Shown piece by piece: positions 19,457 to 30,019 of a stretch of 64,000 nt of DNA. The position numbers and the translations under genes were made by a program. The DNA comes from Chrysophaeum taylorii. Lineage: Eukaryota; Sar; Pelagophyceae; Pelagomonadales; Pelagomonadaceae. Numbering within the stretch: position 1 is the stretch's first letter; the number at the start of each line of letters is the position of its first letter. The notes below the pieces were generated by a model that was not told the DNA's origin, did no database searches, and saw only the letters and a program-made list of their open reading frames with translations. The stretch spans positions 124,001 to 188,000 of the forward strand of contig JAQMWT010000317.1 in assembly GCA_029834535.1 (NCBI GenBank), given 5' to 3'.

Positions 19457-20134
19457 ATACGCCCATTGCCTCGCATCACGATGTGACTTGCATCGTCCTG
19501 ATTAACCAACACAATTTTTGCACACTCTCCCAGCAGCTGGCAACCAACCCCCAGTGGGCGGTTTCTCCCACGCATCAACAACATCGTACCTTGCTTTTTT
19601 TTCGAGCCTTGGCATATTGACCCACCCCAAAAAGTGCGTATGCACAGGCCCGTCTTCCCTTTTCGATCGACTGGGGGCCGCCTTGTTGTTGTGGCTGCCA
19701 CCTGCCCTTCATACTGGCCTTTTGGCCTGGAAGGCTATGTGCGTAATAGGTATATTAGAATCAACATGACAGACGGACATCATCGAGGCTCAGCAGACGA
19801 GACGTTGAAATGGCATTCGGTGTAGAGGATGTCAGCAGCCCTGTACCTCACGCGGTTGTAGTTAGTTATCTTGCAGGCGAAGGAGCTGGAAGCGCATTGA
19901 TGGTCGTCCTGACAAGCACGGAACCCCAGGCAGGCTCGCGACGACCGAAAGTGGACGCGACGATGAGTTTTTTTGGTTCGACGACTTGTCTGCAGAAGCC
20001 CCATGTAACCTCGGCTTAACCACCGGCATCACGCTCAGCGTCCTCCCCGACCTTTTCTTCAGTGCTTCGGCTTGTACGCATTCGATTCGGACTTCGCGAC
20101 CACGGTCGTCCCGCTTCGACGGAACTCCAAAATG
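19457..20134. other. Intergenic, nothing recognised
   Basis: Between the sulfotransferase and the first duplicated segment. Only short anonymous frames on both strands; no repeat from the families seen elsewhere was identified. Confidence 0.5.
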
Positions 20135-22260
20135 AAAGGGGAGCCTGCTGCTGGTTAGTTCTTTGAACAAGGTGTGTGCGAACCTAACTTGCTATGCGAG
20201 ACCAGGGTTCAAACTGGTCTCTTTGAGGTCGCCCATGCCGCCGGGGTTCAAAAAAGTATGACGCGACTAACAAGGAATCTCTGGCTATTGGTCAAGGCCC
20301 CCGGAACTTGGGCGAGTGGGTATGAAGCGCTGTGGGACCTTGGCAGAATTGCTGCGTCTCCCCAAGTCACACTTTCCAGCCATTCCAATTCCAACGTGAA
20401 CATGAATAATGATGCCCAATTTTAATTCGTCTCGAAAAGCGCGGGGCTTATAGCTCCGCTCGTGAATCTTTTTCCGTCGAGCGACTCGCCAACGGCAAGA
20501 GGACAACGACATGGTCGACTGCGACCGGCAAAAAGAAGCTGAAAGCGATGCTCTGCCTCGTCTCGCGCATAATCACTCAACACGCATGGCTTGTTCAAAC
20601 AGTTAATATATTAGTGCAGCATCGTAGCAAATCGACCGCAGATAATCACCGCCGGTGATCGACAGCAATAAAAAAAATGCCCTCTCCACGTTGCTGCGTG
20701 CATTCGCAACTCCTGCTACAGGCAGTCTAAGAGTCGACATGTCGCCGAAGAGAAAGCGTCCCTCTCATGAGCTCAACCTTTGCAAAAAAACCGCATCCTC
20801 AACTTTCCAGAGTATTGAACTTCGTATGATGCTCTCGGTTTTGCGGACATCCTCGAGTAAGTGAATGAATAAATAACCCGCCTCAACACTTCAAAAGGGC
20901 ATTATTATTGAACTTCAATCTTTCGGTTTTGCGTACATCCTTGAGAGAGAAGAAAAGCACTATAATTATTACCTTTGTGTCGCATCCTGCGTCGTTGACG
21001 TGTTGCGCGACTCTTTCGGCGTGGTCGTATGGAGAAGGAAGCTGTCGTGGGGATGTTGTGCGGGATCGTGATGGGGGTCGCGTTCGAGAAGAGTCGGGTA
21101 TTCGACCCCGAGGTGATTCGGTCGCAGATGAGCATGGAGTCGTTCATCATGATGAAGATGTTCCTTAGCGCTGTCGCTGCGTCGTCGACGTCGCTGCTCG
21201 TGTTGTCGTTGGTGGTCCCGAGTCGCGTCGCCAAGTGTCGGGAGGGCGTGTCGGGCGCGACGAAGTCAAAGCAGGCTGGCATCGTCGGCGGGCTGTTGCT
21301 GGGCGCGGGAATGACGATCAGCGGTGCGTGTCCCGGGATGGTCCTCGCGCAGGTTGGTAGCGGCACGACGAGAAGCCTCGTCACGTTTGTCGGGTGCCTC
21401 GCGGGGGCGTTGACGCACTCTGTGGTCGAGCCCGCGTACCGCAAGGCCTGGCCCAAAATGGCCGACCGCAAGGCGGCGCGGTTGATGGAGTCTTGGCGCG
21501 TTGCGCTCACTATCTTGACAGTGGTTTGCGCAGTCGCTGTTTACGGAATCGAGAAAGCATTCCCGTGGCGCGCCGAAGCCGAACGCGCTCTCGGTCGGCC
21601 GCTCGGTCCAGAAAAAGGCCAGCTCTTCTTCACGGCGGCGGCGTGGCGGCCGCAGACGGCCGGCGCGCTGATCGGGGGGTTGCAGGTGCCGCTGGTTGGG
21701 TTGATCTCCCAGACGCTCGGGACCTCCTCGGCCTACGTGACGCTCGTTGGGACCGTTGTCGACCCCACGCGGCCCGGGCGCGTCGATCTCAAAGCCAAGG
21801 TCGGCAAGTACTGGCAGGTCGCGCTCGTGTTGGGCGTCCCGCTCGGCGCCTTTCTGTCGTCGAAGGCGTCGGGTCTCTTTCGCGCGGACCACGACGCCGT
21901 CGGCCTCGGAGCTGCATTTTTTGGGGGCGCGCTGTTGGTGTTCGGGGCTCGGGTCGCTGGCGGGTGCACGAGCGGGAGCGGGATATCGGGGGTGTCGTGC
22001 CTGTCTGAGACGGCGCTCTACGCGGTTGGTGCCATGTTCGCCGGCGCCATCGCCACCAAGCTCTTTCTTTGAGACCCGAAGTACGATATTGTATCCCCTC
22101 CCCTCCTTGGAATCACATACAGCTTGATAATGAAGATCATAATAGACGCAATACCGCGCCACGTGCGAAGAATGTCCTCATGTGGAAGCAAGGCGATTGG
22201 ACCGGAGGCTCGAGAGATCCGGTGTACACGCCGCAGTTCAAACCGCAGCGCATGGTTCCG
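20135..22260 (+). repeat. Segmental duplication unit A
   Basis: About 650 bp of non-coding sequence (20135-20785) followed by a YeeE-type gene. It is repeated in the same orientation as unit B at about 22285-25045. The upstream halves share long blocks, for example CGAGGTCGCCCATGCCGCCGG-like and GCTGCGTCTCCCCAAGTCA at 20352 and 22509, but have diverged far more than the coding halves. Confidence 0.85.
21029..22072 (+). CDS. YeeE/YedE-family sulfur-anion transporter, copy A
   Basis: 347 residues, highly hydrophobic, with the internal two-half organisation of the YeeE/YedE (DUF395) family. The first signature SGACPG puts a cysteine at 101, the second GGCTSGSGISG at 313; in the bacterial thiosulfate importer TsuA (YeeE), such conserved cysteines relay thiosulfate through the pore. 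About 10 hydrophobic segments are visible. The start MEKEAVVGMLCG at 21029 is supported by copy B, which begins with the same residues. Likely role: uptake of thiosulfate or a related sulfur anion across the plasma or an organelle membrane. No intron. Tandem paralog of the gene at 23971, with most coding differences conservative. Confidence 0.88.
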   Translation: MEKEAVVGMLCGIVMGVAFEKSRVFDPEVIRSQMSMESFIMMKMFLSAVAASSTSLLVLSLVVPSRVAKCREGVSGATKSKQAGIVGGLLLGAGMTISGACPGMVLAQVGSGTTRSLVTFVGCLAGALTHSVVEPAYRKAWPKMADRKAARLMESWRVALTILTVVCAVAVYGIEKAFPWRAEAERALGRPLGPEKGQLFFTAAAWRPQTAGALIGGLQVPLVGLISQTLGTSSAYVTLVGTVVDPTRPGRVDLKAKVGKYWQVALVLGVPLGAFLSSKASGLFRADHDAVGLGAAFFGGALLVFGARVAGGCTSGSGISGVSCLSETALYAVGAMFAGAIATKLFL

Positions 22261-23039
22261 GTGATCCTCGACATCGTTACCTAAGGTGAGCCTGCTGCTG
22301 GTAAGTTCTTCGAATGAGGTATGTGCGAACCTCCCTTGCTATGCTGCGCGGCCACTGTTCGAATTGGTCTCTTCGAGGTCGCCCATGCCGCCGGCCTTCG
22401 AAAAAGTATGACTCGACTAACAGGGAATCTCAGGCAATTGTACTGCGAGGGTCGATACCAAAACTTTGGGCAAGAGGGTGTGGAGCATTGTGGGACCTCG
22501 GTTGAATTGCTGCGTCTCCCCAAGTCAAGCATTCAAGCCATCCCTGTTCAATACGAACATGAATAATGGCCCAAATTTTAAATCGTCTTGAAAAGAGCCC
22601 GAGCTTGTAGTTCCGCTCGTGAATCTTGTTCCGTTGAGCGACTCGCGGACGGCAAGAGGAATTGGCATGGTCGACTTCGACCGGCCAAACGGAGCCCAAA
22701 GCGACGATCTGCCTCGTCTCGTGCATTATCACTCAGCACGTATGGCCTCTGTTCAGCAGTCATGTTCTATCTTTGGAATAATCGGATTCGCTCGTTCGAC
22801 AAATTATTATTGATTTTGAAATGGCTTATCATAGCAACCGACCGCGGATAATCACCGCTGTCATCGACTTCAATGAAAAGCCATCTCTACGTTGCTTTGC
22901 GCATTCAATTCGTGCGACAGGCACACACTGCGGCAGCAGTCGCGGACTCCAAGAGCCGACACCGTCGACAAACGGAAACACTGACGATAAACGGCACCAC
23001 CGTCGACGAACGATAACGCACCTCTCATAAGGCTCGGCG

Positions 23040-23240
23040 CTAGGCGGGAGCAGGCTCTCTAAAAAAACTCACGAACTGGGAGTTGCAATCCACAATTATA
23101 ATAACTAAAAGCCTGCCCAATGCGCCTGGCGTACAGTAGGCTAATCCCAAGGCCGTGGTACGCGGGATTAGAGTCACAGGGCAGCGAGATGTGGGTATAA
23201 AGAAAGGGGGATTGAGGGCGAGTTGATTTTTTGGCGCCAA
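23040..23240 (-). mobile_element. LINE 3'-end scrap inserted in unit B
   Basis: On the minus strand this resembles the LINE end at 48847-49155: both share the blocks ATTGGGC-AGGC and GGGATTAGCCTA-like sequence, and both end in a T/TAGTTA tail. Frames are broken. Seen by eye only, so moderate confidence. Confidence 0.45.
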
Positions 23241-23451
23241 TTGTTATGGTCCCGGCGGAATTTCGAAGGAATCACGGTTTTGAACAAATAGTTAGTACAG
23301 GGTCTTCGTCCGTATTATTAATTTGCAGAGTGCCTTGTCACGGGAATGGTGAGGACCTGCGGGGACGTGTGGATACGCACCAGGAGAGGCGATTCCCGGG
23401 CATGCGAGCAACGTTGCCTGCCCAGCGAAGTTGTCGGCGAGATATGTAGTC

Positions 23452-23735
23452 TTTGAAGGTGGACTGCTAAGAGGGTGTGTGTGTGTGGTGCATGAAGGAT
23501 GTGGGTGGTTTTGTGGGGTAGGAGTGACGGGCGTAGATAGGGTCCGAGGATGGATGACGTCATTCACTTTATCCCCTAACACTCCCCCCAAACCTCCGCC
23601 TAAATCTAACAATATATGCCGCGTTTGGCTAAATTGACGTGGTCCGAGTCCGAAGATGGATGACGTCATGCGGGACCTAGTCGGGGCCGAGTCGTGGGGC
23701 AGGCGAAGAGATGTAGTCTCCAGGCCGAGGCGCTG
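23452..23735 (-). repeat. Dispersed element, copy 3 (reverse)
   Basis: The reverse complement contains, in order: an AAATTGACGT-type block, GATGACGTCATCC repeated twice about 80 bp apart, CCTATCTACGCCCGTCA, CTACCCCACAAAACC, a CA run, and the core CTCTTAGCAGTCCAC. It is the longest recognisable copy in the window and carries blocks also found around 14240-14350. Confidence 0.65.
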
Positions 23736-23970
23736 GTTGAGGGTTGAAGTTTTGGTATGGTCTGGCATTAGAACCCGCGTCAACCTTCAGTTGCACTTCA
23801 TAATTGCGTACATGCTCGAAAGCCTATAATTTAAGTAGCCAGCAGCTTATTACAAACTTTTAGTAATATTGAACTTGATATGCTCCGTTTTTGCGTACAT
23901 CCTCGAGAGGGCACAATAGATTCTTTCGCATCCTTTGTAGTTGATGTGGTGCGCAACCTCCCATATTATT

Positions 23971-25047
23971 ATGGAGAAGGAAGTCGTCGTGGGGATGTTG
24001 TGCGGGATCGTGATGGGGGTCGCGTTCGAGAAGAGTCGGGTGTTGGAGCCCGAGGAGATTCGGTCGCAGATGAGCATGAAGTCGTTCATCATGATGAAGA
24101 TTTTCCTTAGCGCCGTCGCTGCGTCGTCGGCGTCGCTGCTCGTGTTGTCGTTGGTGGCCCCGAGTCGCGTCGCCAAGTGCCGGGAGGGCGTGTCGGGCGC
24201 GACGAAGTCAAAGGAGGCTGGTATTGTCGGCGGGCTGTTGCTGGGCGCGGGAATCACGATCAGTGGCGCGTGTTGTCCAGGGATAGTCCTCGCGCAGGTA
24301 GGTAGCGGCAAGGCGAGGAGCCTCGTCACGTTCGTCGGGTGCCTCGCGGGGGCGTTGGCGCACTCTGTGGTCGAGCCCGCGTACCGCAAGGCCTGGCCCA
24401 AAATGGCCGACCGCAAGGCGGCGCGGTTGATGGGGTCATGGCGCGTCGCGGTCACTATCTCGACGGCGATCTGCGCGGTCGCTGTTTACGCGATCGAGAA
24501 AGCGGTGCCGTGGCGCGCCGAAGCCGAACGCGCGCTCGGTCGGCCGCTCGGTCCAGAAAAAGGCCAGCTCTTCTTCACGGCGGCGGCGTGGCGGCCGCAG
24601 ACGGCCGGCGCGCTGATCGGAGGGTTGCAGGTGCCGCTGGTTGGGTTGATCTCCCAGACGCTCGGGACCTCCTCGGCCTACGTGACGCTCGTTGGGACCG
24701 TTGTTGACCCCACACGGCCCGGGCGCGCCGATCTCAGGGCCAAGGTCGGCCAGTACTGGCAGGTCGCCCTCGTGTCGGGCGTCTCGCTCGGTGCCTTTCT
24801 GTCGTCGAAGGCGTCGGGTCTCTTCCTTTTCGACCGCGGCGCCGTCGGCCTCGGAGCTGCATTTTTTGGGGGCGCGCTGTTGGTGTTCGGGGCTCGGGTC
24901 GCCGGCGGGTGCACGAGCGAGAATGGGATCTCCGGCGTGTCGTGCCTGTCTGAGACTGCGTTCTACGCGGTCGGCGCCATGTTCGCCGGCGCCGTCGCCA
25001 CCAGGCTCTTTCTTTCTTCTTTCTTGAGGACAGCCAGCCACTTATAA
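23971..25047 (+). CDS. YeeE/YedE-family sulfur-anion transporter, copy B
   Basis: 358 residues from the ATG at 23971; an upstream in-frame ATG at 23941 is less likely because copy A starts at MEKE. Nearly identical to copy A throughout, with the second signature GGCTSENGISG. The first signature reads SGACCPG: a 3-nt insertion (TGT) adds a second cysteine next to the one thought to carry the substrate in this family. The C-terminus is extended (RLFLSSFLRTASHL). Tandem duplication would raise dosage or allow division of labour; expression cannot be inferred. No frame damage, so it is probably functional. Confidence 0.87.
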   Translation: MEKEVVVGMLCGIVMGVAFEKSRVLEPEEIRSQMSMKSFIMMKIFLSAVAASSASLLVLSLVAPSRVAKCREGVSGATKSKEAGIVGGLLLGAGITISGACCPGIVLAQVGSGKARSLVTFVGCLAGALAHSVVEPAYRKAWPKMADRKAARLMGSWRVAVTISTAICAVAVYAIEKAVPWRAEAERALGRPLGPEKGQLFFTAAAWRPQTAGALIGGLQVPLVGLISQTLGTSSAYVTLVGTVVDPTRPGRADLRAKVGQYWQVALVSGVSLGAFLSSKASGLFLFDRGAVGLGAAFFGGALLVFGARVAGGCTSENGISGVSCLSETAFYAVGAMFAGAVATRLFLSSFLRTASHL

Positions 25048-25084
25048 TAAGGATATTATTATTAGAAATCCCCCTTCTGGCAGG

Positions 25085-25129
25085 CAGGCTGGGCTGGGCT
25101 GGGCTGGGCTGGGCTGGGCTGGGCTGGGC
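25085..25129. repeat. (GGGCT)n tandem repeat
   Basis: About nine perfect GGGCT pentamers lie in the short gap between the convergent YeeE copy B and the dioxygenase gene. Confidence 0.92.
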
Positions 25130-25141
25130 ATCCTCCTCACC

Positions 25142-27195
25142 TCACGCGTCGGCAGGAAGGAGACGATTGGAGCGGAGGTTTGCGCGGTCGGCGCGCGAGG
25201 TCCGCGGGATGAGGGGCGGGAGCTCGTCGTAGCGGTCCGAGCTGCGCGTTGTTGGAGGAGAGTGAGAATAAACTAGTACAAGAGGAGACAGAGTAGTACG
25301 ACTCACGAGAAGTTGTATCGGTCGACGAACCAGGGGAGGGCGTAGGTGAGGTAGAGGAGGGGTCGCGGCGAGGTGAGTCGATTCTCGAGTCCGCGATGTT
25401 TGAGGCGCCAGTCGAAGATGATCGCGTCCCCCGCTTTGGCGTCTAAGACGAGCTTTCGGTCGGTAGCCCAGTCGAGGTGCGAACCGGGGGCGAACTCGGT
25501 GGCGCCGTTGTTGGCGTCGACGTCGACGAGGGGAACGAAGACGTTGAGGGCGTGGGGCGGGAGGTGGAGGGCGTCGTGGAGGTGGTCGCCGTCCGAGTGC
25601 CACTTTTGCTGGGCCGAGTCCGGGAGCGCGACGATGACGCCAACGTGGCAGAGTCTCGCTGAATCGTCGGAAACGAGGTGCTTGACGAGGGGGAGCCACG
25701 GAGGGTCGTCGAAGAGGCGGTCCAAACCGGGGACAACCAGGTCGAATCGGCCTCGGTCGCGCGACTTGAAGGTCGCGAAGCCGCCGTGTTGAAGGTGGTC
25801 TTCCAGATTGAGCTGCGCGACCGTGTGTAACGCGTCTTCGTAGTACTCGGTCGCGGCGCGGCGCGCCTCGTCGACGACCTGGGCGTCGAGGGCTCCCGGA
25901 ATAACGCAGAGTCCGTCGATCGCGAACTGGGCTCGGCGGCGCGCGGGGTCTCCGTCGTCGCAGTCCCAATCGGTCGCGGGAATAGAACGCCGGTCGAACC
26001 GCCTCGCCGAGATCGGGGCGGCTGCGAAGTGAAGGCGGCTGCAGACCGCTTCGACCGAGTGGAGGGACTCGAGGGCCGCGCGCGACCTCGTCGCCGCGTC
26101 GCTGCCTTTGGCGTCGACGAGGCGCTCGAGGTCGCGCGCGCGCGCGACGCGCGACCCCCAGACGCTCGCGAAATGGCGTCGCGGAAGCTTGCCGCAGAGC
26201 GCGACAATCTTCGAAAGAACATCCTCGTCCTGGTCGCCTTGCTCCTCCTCCGGCGGTTTCTCTCGGCAGCCCGCGCACCGCCAGGCGATTTGTCCTTCCT
26301 CCACCAAATCCAAGCCGTCGCCGCACCTGAAGTGGACGGCCCGGGGGCACGACGCGCAAGGCACGAGCCGCGTCTCGGCGTCGCCGGCCTCGCCGCAGGC
26401 CACGCAGGAATCCGTGTGGGACTGCTCGCACACGGGACAGTGCCAGTCGTCGTTCGCCGCGGCCGTCGGCGCGGCGACGAGCGCGCGAGGATCTGGCGCG
26501 TGAGCGCTCTTCCTGCGCTTCTTGGCGAAGTTTCTGCCCCCGAGGTCGCCCGTGCGGTCCTCGGCCGCGTGCTCGGCGAGGCACTTGCGGTGGAACGCGC
26601 GCGGGCACGACGAGCATAACAACAGAGTCCCGCCCTCGTGGCACACCGAGCAATGGTCGTCGCAATAGTCGATTCTTGACACCCGCCGGTTCCGGTCGAG
26701 GGTCCGCGCGGCGAACTTCCACTCGACTTCGCACGGCGCGTACCCTCCGACGCACCAGAACGATCCGTCGGTCGGGATCTTCTTTGCGACGACGACGACC
26801 GGCGCTTTTTCCTGTCTTCGACGCCGCTTCTTCGTGCCCGCTTCTTCGAACCTTCGCTTTTGTTTCGAAGACCGAATCGCGAACGGCGCGCGCCCCGCGG
26901 CGTCGAGCGCCTTCCACTCGGCGCGGATAACGCTTTTCTCGACGCCCTTTTTGAGCCGCGCATCCACGAACAGCATGTACGCGCTCTTCGGCTTCTTTTC
27001 CGTCTTCTTATTTTTCTTCGAGGTCGCCGCCGCCTTCGTCTTCTTCTTCTTCGACGACGACGACGACGACGACGACGACACGCGCCGCCGCCGCTTCTTC
27101 TTCCCCCCCAAGGGTTCCTCAAACTCGAACCGCACGGTGGCCTTGCGCACGCGCTTCGGCGACGCCAAAGCCGGCGACGCCACCACCTGCTCCAT
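25142..27195 (-). CDS. HMG-like / double PHD finger / phytanoyl-CoA dioxygenase-like fusion, two exons
   Basis: Exon 1 (25307-27195) and exon 2 (25142-25241) are joined over a 65-nt intron (donor GTGAGT, acceptor CGCAG), giving 662 residues; without splicing the frame would stop inside the donor. Domains: basic Ser/Lys tail; HMG-box-like KKPKSAYMLFVDARL (68-115); PHD finger 1 with zinc ligands spread over about 178-256; PHD finger 2 (264-310); and a PhyH-type Fe(II)/2-oxoglutarate dioxygenase from about 422. The facial triad appears as His533-x-Asp535 (WHSDGD) and His600, with Arg611 as the expected 2-oxoglutarate ligand. Exon 2 adds SSDRYDELPPLIPR, a typical end for algal PhyH proteins. A nuclear chromatin or nucleic-acid hydroxylase is inferred. 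Divergent from the cyclophilin gene, 75 bp away. Confidence 0.85.
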
Positions 27196-27270
27196 AGTGT
27201 TTCTTTCAAAACATCATCATCGTCGTTTTTCTCGTCGTCAACGGAAAATCCTCCCTATTCAACGGGCATG
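27196..27270. promoter_or_regulatory. Shared bidirectional promoter interval
   Basis: Only 75 bp separate the start codons of the divergent HMG-PHD-PhyH gene and the cyclophilin gene, so both 5' UTRs and core promoters must fit or overlap here. No TATA box is obvious. Confidence 0.6.
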
Positions 27271-27961
27271 ATTCCTCATCATCAGATTCTAATCTTCTGC
27301 GCCGCCACCACCGATGCCCTCCGACTCACGCCCACGGCCTTCTTCGGCGGCCCGAAACCCACAAATCCCACCCAGCAGGTGACCGACAAGGCGCGGATGC
27401 GACTCCGCGTCAAGTCCCCCGACGGCAAGGCGAGCTATCCACTCGGCGACCTCGACCTCGAGCTCTTCGGAGAAGCCTGTCCGACGGCCGTCGGCGTCTT
27501 CAAGGCCCTCGTCCAGGACAACAAGTACGCATCGACCACATTCCACCGCATCATCCGCGGCTTCATGGTCCAAGCGGGCGAGGGCGTCACGACCGACGAA
27601 TACGACGACGACCCGATGGGCTTAACCTTGCGCTTTGGCCTCGGCGCCCTCGCCATGTCCAACGCAGGCGAGCCCAACTCGAGCAACGCACAGTTTTTTA
27701 TCTCGACGGTGAGACGACAACTATCCCTCCTCGCGCCGACCCCTCGCAGGCTCGCGCGGACGAGCTCGACGGCAACTACGTCATCATCGGCCGCGTCGCC
27801 CCCGACTCGATCAACGTCCTCAAGCAGGTCGAAAAGTGCGGCAGCACCGACGGCGACCTGTACGTCGCAGTTTTGTTTGTTTCCCTCGATCGACCTGGCG
27901 CTTTTTCTGCAGGTACAACGACGTCGTCATCGTCGCCTCCCAGCTTCTCACGTCGTCGTAG
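27271..27961 (+). CDS. Cyclophilin-type peptidyl-prolyl isomerase, three exons
   Basis: Exons 27271-27708, 27750-27859 and 27913-27961 give 198 residues. The introns are 41 nt (GTGAGA...CGCAG) and 53 nt (GTACGT...TGCAG). The splice is supported by protein continuity: FFIST joins ARADELDGNYVIIGRV, then GDLYNDVVIVASQLL. Active-site residues FHR (92-94) and GFMVQ (98-102), plus AMSNAGEPNSSNAQFF, match the cyclophilin fold. The usual active-site Trp is not evident and the usual His is Tyr in LDGNY. The first 40 residues precede the domain and could be a signal or plastid-targeting peptide, although the motif is not clear-cut. Catalyses cis-trans isomerisation of X-Pro bonds. Confidence 0.88.
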
Positions 27962-28558
27962 TAGTACACGCGAAATCAAGGACGGAAGCTCAGCCATGTG
28001 TCCACCGTCGTCACTAATCTAATAACTAAAAACGCGGCGATGCCACAGTGCATGCAACGCAACAAAAGGAACGGTTAAAGAGTTTTTCATGTGATACGTA
28101 TGTACAAAAAGCACGGCGGCGTCGTCGTCGTCGTGGTGCAGTCGAAAGGTATGAAAGTAATAATGCTCTTCCTCTTATACAACTGTGCGGCGGTGCCAGC
28201 ATAAGTGTCGACGACTCAAACGGCATCATCATCGCAAAGTGATGTGATGGTGGTGACAGTAAGTGGCAGCGTTCTTCTTCTTCTTCTTCGCAGGAGAAGA
28301 GAGGAGAGGAGAGGAGAGGAGAGGAGAGCATTACACATCATCGTACAGAGTGACCACCACAACGAGCGCGTCGTCGTCGACGTCGTCTTCGCTTGCGCGA
28401 GATTTTCTTTCCCAAAATGACGGTGGTTCCTGCTGCTCGAGGGAGAGACCGGGACAAAAAGCAATCGTGCCAGCACGTAAAAAATGATCGAATCGCAAAC
28501 AGCAACAAAAAAACGATGAGGATGACTTTTTTCTTCACGCTCTTACGCCTTGACGCGC
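27962..28558. other. Intergenic with simple repeats
   Basis: Lies between the cyclophilin and the convergent NRT2 gene. Contains GTC triplets, a (GGAGA)n run at about 28292-28327 and a short TTC run. No gene recognised. Confidence 0.6.
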
Positions 28559-30019
28559 TTACGCCTTGGTGTACGTGCTCGCGGGGCGGTAGAGCGTGCC
28601 CGTCATGTGCGAATGGCCGTCGAGCTTGATGCAAAACGTGATGAACGCCGAGGCGATGATGATGCATCCCAGCGTGGCAAAGCCGTTCCCGAGGTTGCCC
28701 GTAAACCCAAAGAGGAAAAGCAAGCCCCACGCGACCGCGCCGATGTTGCCCCACGCACCCACGACAGCGCAGACCCCGCCGAGAGCAGCAGGTTCGACGT
28801 ACGGAACGATGGCAAAGGACGTGCCCTCCGACGCCTGGACGAAGAACGAAAAGACGACGAGGCACGGAATCGCTCCGGGCAGCGTCTTCATGCGCGAGAA
28901 GACGATGAGGAAGAGGCCCTCGAAGAACAAGCAGATGGTGTGCGCCCACATGCGGCCGCGCATGCCGGCGACTTTGTTGCCGTAGTCCGAGAAGAAGCCG
29001 CCAGACGACCGCGCGAAGACGTTCATCCAGCCAAAGAGCGACGCAATGAGACCCGCGTCGACGACCCCCACATGGAACCCTTCTCCAATCGCAAAATAGG
29101 TCGCAGCAATGTTGTTTACGTGGAGCTCGACGCCGAAACAGCACGCGTACTGGACGCCGAGGAGCCACGAGTTGATGTTGGAGAAGCCGACTTTCATCGA
29201 GTCCTTGGCCGTCTTGCGCTGGAGGACGCCCGCGGCATACAAATGGTTGAGATCGCCGCGAGGAGAATCGTCCGAAGAGAACCACATGCCGACCGCGACG
29301 ACGCTGGCGATGAAGGCTGGAACGATAAACGAGAGGCGCCAGCTGTCGTTCTTGCCAACCTTGACGACGTTGAGCATGAACGAGTACACGCCAACCATGA
29401 GCATCTGGGTCACGCCTCCTCCGAGGTTGCCCCAACCGGCCGTCGTGGCGTTGGCGACGCCGACAATCTCAGCAGCAAACATCTGCGACGACCAGAATTG
29501 GGTCACGACGAAGGTCGCGCCGCCAAAACCGATCATGAATCGGATGAGGCCGAGGCCCCAGACGGTCGTGACCGAGGCGCCGAGGAGCACGAACACAGTG
29601 ATCCACGCGAGCAGGAACGTCTGGCAGCGCTTGGGGCCGACTTTGTCGCAGAGAGGACCGACGATGAAGCGCGTCGTGATCGTCGAGGCGACCGAGGCGA
29701 TGTTGACCGCAAAGACCTGCTTGAGGTTCATGCCGAGGGCGGGGCGGACAACAGGCATGAGCGGCGCGAACGCAAACCAGCACGTAAACGCGACGAAGAA
29801 CGAGCACCACGCGTAGTGGAAGGCGCGCATGTGGGGGCGCGCGAAGCTGAACAATTGGATCTCCTTAGCCTTGAAGCCCTGGTGGGGATCCACCGGCATT
29901 TTCCCCATCTTCCAGACGCCCGCCTCGGTCTCGACGGCCTTGTACAGCGCCTCGTCGTGCTGGACCACCTCCATTTTCTCCTCCTCGCCCATCTCGATGG
30001 CTTTCATGGCATCGGTCAT
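28559..30019 (-). CDS. NRT2: High-affinity nitrate transporter, NRT2/NNP family (MFS)
   Basis: 486 residues with about 12 hydrophobic segments, no intron. The MFS motif A-like GPLCDKVGPKR (121-131) follows TM2-3. The nitrate/nitrite-porter signatures AGWGNLGGG (194-202) and GAWGNIG are both present, one per half, and a conserved arginine follows in TTRFIVG. The N-terminal 60 residues are cytosolic, Glu/Lys/Met-rich. NRT2 proteins import nitrate with protons across the plasma membrane. It sits head to head with nitrate reductase, the enzyme acting on its substrate. The start MTDAMKAIEMGEEE is chosen as the first ATG; the extreme 5' side is a tandem repeat. Confidence 0.94.
   Translation of the reverse strand: MTDAMKAIEMGEEEKMEVVQHDEALYKAVETEAGVWKMGKMPVDPHQGFKAKEIQLFSFARPHMRAFHYAWCSFFVAFTCWFAFAPLMPVVRPALGMNLKQVFAVNIASVASTITTRFIVGPLCDKVGPKRCQTFLLAWITVFVLLGASVTTVWGLGLIRFMIGFGGATFVVTQFWSSQMFAAEIVGVANATTAGWGNLGGGVTQMLMVGVYSFMLNVVKVGKNDSWRLSFIVPAFIASVVAVGMWFSSDDSPRGDLNHLYAAGVLQRKTAKDSMKVGFSNINSWLLGVQYACCFGVELHVNNIAATYFAIGEGFHVGVVDAGLIASLFGWMNVFARSSGGFFSDYGNKVAGMRGRMWAHTICLFFEGLFLIVFSRMKTLPGAIPCLVVFSFFVQASEGTSFAIVPYVEPAALGGVCAVVGAWGNIGAVAWGLLFLFGFTGNLGNGFATLGCIIIASAFITFCIKLDGHSHMTGTLYRPASTYTKA

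Larger units (their letters stand above)
22285..25045 (+). repeat. Segmental duplication unit B
   Basis: Direct repeat of unit A. It has an extra stretch of about 800 bp (about 23040-23860) that is absent from A and consists of a LINE 3'-end scrap and a dispersed element copy, so the insertions postdate the duplication. Confidence 0.85.

Noticed and set aside
25142-26917. 591-residue minus-strand frame overlapping the dioxygenase gene
   Set aside because: A shadow frame over most of its length. Only its last 33 codons are real, because they form exon 2 of the dioxygenase gene after splicing.
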